From NCBI GenBank assembly GCA_964418585.1, contig CAYQMG010000005.1:71176-135175 (forward strand): a DNA stretch of 64,000 nt, read 5' to 3'. The position numbers were made by a program, and so were the translations under genes. This DNA comes from JAJRTE01 sp964418585. Lineage in GTDB: Bacteria > Myxococcota_A > UBA796 > JAJRTE01. Positions 60,212 to 64,000 of the stretch are shown here, piece by piece. The notes beneath the pieces are model-generated. The model was not told the origin of the DNA, searched no databases, and saw only the letters and a program-made list of their open reading frames with translations. Each line of letters begins with the position of its first letter. Positions within the stretch are counted from its first letter, which is position 1.

Positions 60212-61606
60212 ATGGCGCGCATACTGGTGGTGGATGATGACCGGTCCATCCGCCGGACGCTGGAGAAATTTCTTTCCGAATTGGGCTACGATGTGGCGAC
60301 GGCTGTGGACGGACCGGACGCACAGAAGCAGATGGCCGCCGAGCCTCCGGATGTGGTCCTGTTGGACATCAATCTTCCCGGGATGGACGGGTTGACGCTT
60401 CTGAAGACGATGAAGGAAGCGGGTGCGTTGCCGCCCACGATCATCATCAGTGCGCATGGAGACATGCGGACCACGATTCAGGCCATTCAGCATGGTGCCT
60501 ATGACTATCTCAACAAGCCACTGGACATCGAGAAGCTCAAGATCACGGTGCGTCGTGCCGTGGAGAGTGCGGAGATGTCCAAGAATCTCCGGCATTTCGT
60601 GGCCGAGGCTGCGACCGAGTACCAGATGGACAACATCATCGGAAGGAGCCCGGCCATTCGTGAGGTGTTCAAGGCCATCGGGGCCGTGTCCACCACCAAG
60701 GCGACGGTTCTGATCACGGGCGAGTCGGGCACCGGCAAGGAGTTGGTGGCTCGAGCCATTCATTTCAACAGTCCGGAGAAGGATCAGCCGTTCGTGGCGG
60801 TGAACTGTTCCGCTTTTTCTGCTGGGTTGCTGGAGAGCGAGCTGTTCGGCCATGTTCGAGGGGCATTCACCGGGGCGGTGTCGGACAAGGACGGGCGGTT
60901 TCGAGCTGTCGGCGGTGGGACGCTCCTGCTGGACGAGATTGGAGAGATCTCGCTGGAACTTCAGGTCAAGCTGCTGCGCGTGCTTCAGGAACGTCGGTTC
61001 GAGCGTGTGGGGGACAACCGTTCGTTGCCCTTGGAAGCGCGGATTGTGGCGGCCACGAATCGGGATCTACCCGAGATGATCCGGCGAGGGACGTTCCGAG
61101 AGGACCTCTACTATCGGCTCAAGGTGGTGGAAATCCGGCTCCCCCCGCTGCGTGAAAGGCGAGAGGATATCCCACTGCTCGTGGAGCACCTGCTGGCCAA
61201 GATCAACCTGAATCTGCACAAGCGGGTGCGGTACGTCCCGGACGAGACCATGCGAATTCTGGTGGGATACGATTGGCCCGGGAACGTGCGGGAACTGGAG
61301 AATGCGCTGACGCGGGCGGTGGTGGTGTCCAAGGGTGAGGTCCTGGAAGCAGGGGCGCTTCCGATTTCCGGTGCGACGCAGACCGATCGAGAGAGAGGAG
61401 AACCGGAGCCGGAGTGGACGCGGCTCAAGGACGTGGAACGGGCGCACATATTGAAAATGCTGAACCGCACGAACTGGAAGAAGAAGAAAACGTGTGAGCT
61501 GCTGGACATCACCCGTCCGACCCTGGACAAGAAGATTCGGGACTACGGCCTCAAGCCCGGGATGGTCCTCGTCCCATCCGGTACGGGCGGGGAGGGAACG
61601 ACATGA
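60212..61606 (+). CDS. NtrC-family sigma-54-dependent response regulator
   Basis: A 464-residue regulator. Receiver domain residues 1-120 (DDD 8-10, phosphoacceptor D52 in LDINLPG, K in NKPLD). AAA+ domain with Walker A GESGTGKE, the sigma-54-contacting GAFTGA loop, Walker B LLLDEIGE and arginine-finger region FREDLYYRL. C-terminal Fis-type helix-turn-helix (KKKTCELLDITRPTLDKKIR). AAAGGAGG lies 8 nt before the ATG. It overlaps the kinase gene by 4 bp. In Desulfovibrio a response regulator gene (rrf1) also accompanies hmc, though of a different type. Confidence 0.96.
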   Translation: MARILVVDDDRSIRRTLEKFLSELGYDVATAVDGPDAQKQMAAEPPDVVLLDINLPGMDGLTLLKTMKEAGALPPTIIISAHGDMRTTIQAIQHGAYDYLNKPLDIEKLKITVRRAVESAEMSKNLRHFVAEAATEYQMDNIIGRSPAIREVFKAIGAVSTTKATVLITGESGTGKELVARAIHFNSPEKDQPFVAVNCSAFSAGLLESELFGHVRGAFTGAVSDKDGRFRAVGGGTLLLDEIGEISLELQVKLLRVLQERRFERVGDNRSLPLEARIVAATNRDLPEMIRRGTFREDLYYRLKVVEIRLPPLRERREDIPLLVEHLLAKINLNLHKRVRYVPDETMRILVGYDWPGNVRELENALTRAVVVSKGEVLEAGALPISGATQTDRERGEPEPEWTRLKDVERAHILKMLNRTNWKKKKTCELLDITRPTLDKKIRDYGLKPGMVLVPSGTGGEGTT

Positions 61607-64000
61607 GCGCAGCGCTCGACCCCTTCTTGTGGCTCGAGTCGCGTCCCCTGGTTGCGGCCCTGGCGGCGTCGCTGTTCACCTTCGTGATCGCCTCGGTGGT
61701 GCTGAACCGGGATCCAAGACGAACCGAGAACCGGGCCTTCTTCGCCGTCATCGTGCTTTCGGTCGTCTCCAACCTGAACGCAGCGGTGCTCTTCTTCGGG
61801 GAGCACCGGGTCATCATCGAGCAGACCCAGTTTCGGCTCATCTATGCGCTGGGCGGATTGACCGTGTTCGCCATGGTGCTGTTCGCTCATGCCTTTCCTT
61901 TCAATCGAAAAGCGAGCCCGGTGATGTTCCACGGCCTCGGGATCCTGGCCGCAATTCAGTTCGTGCTGGCCCTGGGGATGCCGGAGCACCCGGTCGCCCT
62001 CTGGTACTCCCGTACCTACTTCCCGTTGCTGACCGCCCTGGCACTCTACTTCATCCAACGCAACTATCGCCGGCTGGATACCCGATCCGAGAAGCTCGGG
62101 CTACTCATGGTCCAGGGCCTCATTCTCGTGCGATATGCCATGATGGCCGCGATGTTCGGACTCTATCGCGCCGGCATCACGCCCTCCCAGGGATTCCTGG
62201 TTACCAATTTCATCCTCGCCCCTCCGATCCTCGCAGGACTCCTCGGGTACGGCCTCGTCCACTTCCGCCTCCTGGGATTTCGGTTCTTCCTGTCCAGGAG
62301 CCTCGCCTACTTCCTCGTCTCATCCGGGGCACTCCTCATCTATCTCGGTATCCTCTACGCCATCCACCGATCCGTCCGATGGGCACTCCAGATTGAAACC
62401 TCCTTCTATCTCTCTCCCGTGCTGATCGTCCCCCTGTTGCTCGCATTCCACCCGGTTCGGGTCAAGGCGGAACAGGTGCTCGACCGTTGGGTCGACCGCG
62501 GGTTCGTGAGGGCCAAGGAGGCGGTCGAAGAGTACTTCCGCGCCACGCTCAACCTCCTCGACGTGGACGAACTCCATCGGGCCGTCCAGGACACCGTGCA
62601 GCAAGTGATCCCCGGCTGCAGACTCGCCTTGCTCTTGGCCGACCCGCTGCCTCACTTGCTCATGTACGGCGGCGAAAAGACCGCTGCAAGACCCTGGGGC
62701 ATTTCCGAACGACGGGAACACCTCGTGGGCGGCACTCGGGAGGACCACACCGTTCAGATCGCTTTTCCAGAAGGTGCCGGCATTCTTGCCTACTTCGACC
62801 AGAATCAGGAACCGTTTCTGGAACGCCAGGAAAACGGGCACTTCCCAGAGGGAACGCCCGAGGCACTTCAGGACCTCCAGTGCGACCTCGCAATTCCGTT
62901 CCGGGAAAAGAGCAGGGTGCGCGGCGTGATGCTCCTCCAGGTGCCGATCTCCGATGTGGAACGGGTCCAACTCCTCGTCGACCTCGCACTCCACCTCGGT
63001 CTCCAGCTCGAAAACGCACGGCTCTATCACGACGCGCTCGAGGCCAATGACGCGCTGCTGCGGGCCAACCGGGCACTGGATGATACACGCCTGTTCCTCG
63101 AGAGCCTGTTCGAAAGCGTCCCGGCCGGAATCCTCGTCCTGGACAGGGACGGCCGAATCTCTCACTGGAACCGCGGTATGACCTTGCTGACCGGTATCTC
63201 CCGGGAAGAGGCGCTCGAGCAGGGACGGCTCGAACAACTTCTGCCCGCGCTGGTGCTGGATTCCGAGGCAGAGGACGTATCCGAGCGACTGCCGTCCTCC
63301 CCCATCGAACGCCGCCTTCCACTCAAAGGCTGTGAACAGGAATCGGTCGTCCATGTGCGACGCTCCACGTTCCTCGACAGGCAGGGAGAGGTCGGAGGAA
63401 CCGTGGTCGTCGTCAACGACGTCACCGAACAGGTCGCCATGCAGCAGGCCCTGGAGGCCAGCAAGCGGTTGGCCGCACTCGGACAGTTCGCCGCAGCCAT
63501 GGCCCACGAACTCCGGACACCCATGACCTCCATCCAGATGAACGTCCAGATCCTGGCCGGAAAACTCGAACTCAACCCGGACGACCGCGAATACTTCGAC
63601 ATCATTCTTACGGAGTTGGACCGGCTGAACCGCACGGTCAGTGAGGTGTTGGAGTTCGCTCGACCTGTGAAACTGGTGACCACAGAACTGGAAGTGGCCG
63701 ACCTCGTCGATGAGGTGGTGCGAAGCCTCTTCTTCCTTCTGGCCGAACGCGGGATCGAGGTGGCCACCGATGTCCCCCCAGGACTCACGGTCATGGCCGA
63801 CTCGGAACGCCTCAAGCAGGTTCTCATCAACCTGCTCGACAATGCCTCCCACGCCGTGGCCGAGCGGTTTGGTGACGCCGAACGGGAGGAGCCGAGCGTG
63901 GTTCAGGTGAAAGCTTCCCGGTTCGTGGATGACGACGGCGCAAGATGGATCGCCCTCGAAGTGGTGGACCAGGGGTGCGGCATTCCAGAAGAGTCCCTGG
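61603..64000 (+). CDS. Membrane histidine kinase (NtrB-type partner), 3' truncated
   Basis: About 799 residues are present and the frame is open at the window edge. The N-terminal roughly 270 residues hold seven to eight membrane helices (LAASLFTFVIASVVLN, FFAVIVLSVVSNLNAAVLFF and others). A GAF-like region follows to about 490 (GVMLLQVPISDVERVQLLVD), then a PAS domain at about 500-600 (VPAGILVLDRDGRISHWN). The HisKA helix carries phosphoacceptor H635 (AMAHELRTPMTSIQM). The HATPase N-box (QVLINLLDNASHAV) and the start of the G-box (DQGCGIPEE) are visible. The ATG overlaps the regulator stop (ATGA). Confidence 0.93.
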   Translation, partial: MSAALDPFLWLESRPLVAALAASLFTFVIASVVLNRDPRRTENRAFFAVIVLSVVSNLNAAVLFFGEHRVIIEQTQFRLIYALGGLTVFAMVLFAHAFPFNRKASPVMFHGLGILAAIQFVLALGMPEHPVALWYSRTYFPLLTALALYFIQRNYRRLDTRSEKLGLLMVQGLILVRYAMMAAMFGLYRAGITPSQGFLVTNFILAPPILAGLLGYGLVHFRLLGFRFFLSRSLAYFLVSSGALLIYLGILYAIHRSVRWALQIETSFYLSPVLIVPLLLAFHPVRVKAEQVLDRWVDRGFVRAKEAVEEYFRATLNLLDVDELHRAVQDTVQQVIPGCRLALLLADPLPHLLMYGGEKTAARPWGISERREHLVGGTREDHTVQIAFPEGAGILAYFDQNQEPFLERQENGHFPEGTPEALQDLQCDLAIPFREKSRVRGVMLLQVPISDVERVQLLVDLALHLGLQLENARLYHDALEANDALLRANRALDDTRLFLESLFESVPAGILVLDRDGRISHWNRGMTLLTGISREEALEQGRLEQLLPALVLDSEAEDVSERLPSSPIERRLPLKGCEQESVVHVRRSTFLDRQGEVGGTVVVVNDVTEQVAMQQALEASKRLAALGQFAAAMAHELRTPMTSIQMNVQILAGKLELNPDDREYFDIILTELDRLNRTVSEVLEFARPVKLVTTELEVADLVDEVVRSLFFLLAERGIEVATDVPPGLTVMADSERLKQVLINLLDNASHAVAERFGDAEREEPSVVQVKASRFVDDDGARWIALEVVDQGCGIPEESL

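Larger units (their letters stand above)
1..64000. repeat. CTCGAG, highly iterated palindrome
   Basis: The hexamer CTCGAG occurs about 130 times by eye across the window (about one per 490 bp), in coding and non-coding DNA and in more than one codon phase (for example CTC GAG, xCT CGA Gxx). Examples: 5236, 9270, 22770, 38890, 54309, 60750. About 22 would be expected from an assumed 65% GC composition. It resembles HIP1-type elements in distribution. Confidence 0.8.

Noticed and set aside
59225..60853. 542-residue minus-strand frame across the NifX-like and NtrC genes
   Set aside because: It conflicts with three supported genes and a sigma-54 promoter and has low-complexity composition.
1..64000. 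Rho-independent terminators and tRNA genes
   Set aside because: I found no GC hairpin followed by a T run and no cloverleaf; many genes converge within 2-20 bp, leaving no space.

Overview
The window is high-GC, gene-dense DNA from a Gram-negative bacterium. It encodes Kdo synthesis (KdsA, KdsB), a TonB/ExbB/ExbD system with a large TonB-dependent receptor, many predicted lipoproteins, and a periplasm-facing multihaem cytochrome complex. The Hmc/Tmc-type redox complex, sigma-54 promoters with NtrC-type control, CCG-domain iron-sulfur proteins and an Oar-like receptor point to a Desulfobacterota/Myxococcota-like or neighbouring lineage. The sequence alone does not settle the phylum. I saw no rRNA, tRNA, CRISPR array, insertion sequence or clear Rho-independent terminator.

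Layout. 1-6.1 kb: end of mpl, a TPR/beta-propeller protein, an M19 dipeptidase, an unknown protein, phosphatidylserine decarboxylase and an EAD1-like/TIR protein. 6.5-13.2 kb: B12-type radical SAM protein plus ferredoxin, small envelope proteins, a cysteine-symmetric secreted peptide, and a DNA methyltransferase translationally coupled to a dCTPase-like pyrophosphohydrolase. 13.3-23.4 kb: one long minus-strand operon, tonB-exbB-exbD-exbD-FG-GAP lipoprotein-TonB receptor-SDR-phosphodiesterase. 23.7-29.3 kb: glycerol-1-phosphate dehydrogenase, envelope proteins, PQQ-type propeller, thioesterase and zinc alcohol dehydrogenase. 29.4-42 kb: calcium-type P-ATPase under a near-consensus promoter buried in a palindrome, DUF302-like lipoprotein, ECF sigma factor, TerD plus PPP-like phosphatase, kdsBA, RmlD-like reductase, adenosine deaminase and Nfu. 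42.1-49.3 kb: lipoyl module (LipA, LipB-Nudix fusion, E2, E3), a divergent YrdC protein and a PRMT9-like methyltransferase. 49.5-64 kb: response regulator and PAS kinase, then a hybrid Tmc/Hmc complex, a NifX-like protein with an excellent sigma-54 promoter, and an NtrC-type regulator with its kinase, which runs off the end.

How parts work together. The 52.2-59.3 kb operon encodes a complete transmembrane electron conduit: a 16-haem lipoprotein outside, a four-cluster ferredoxin with an NrfD anchor, a NarI-type cytochrome b, and a cytoplasmic HdrD-like CCG protein. The flanking sigma-54 sites and two-component systems suggest it is switched by redox or substrate signals. The lipoyl genes make, attach and use lipoate. 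The TonB operon looks like a dedicated import system.

Across the whole window the palindrome CTCGAG recurs about every 500 bases (about 130 copies by eye), several-fold more than composition predicts. It behaves like a HIP1-style highly iterated palindrome.
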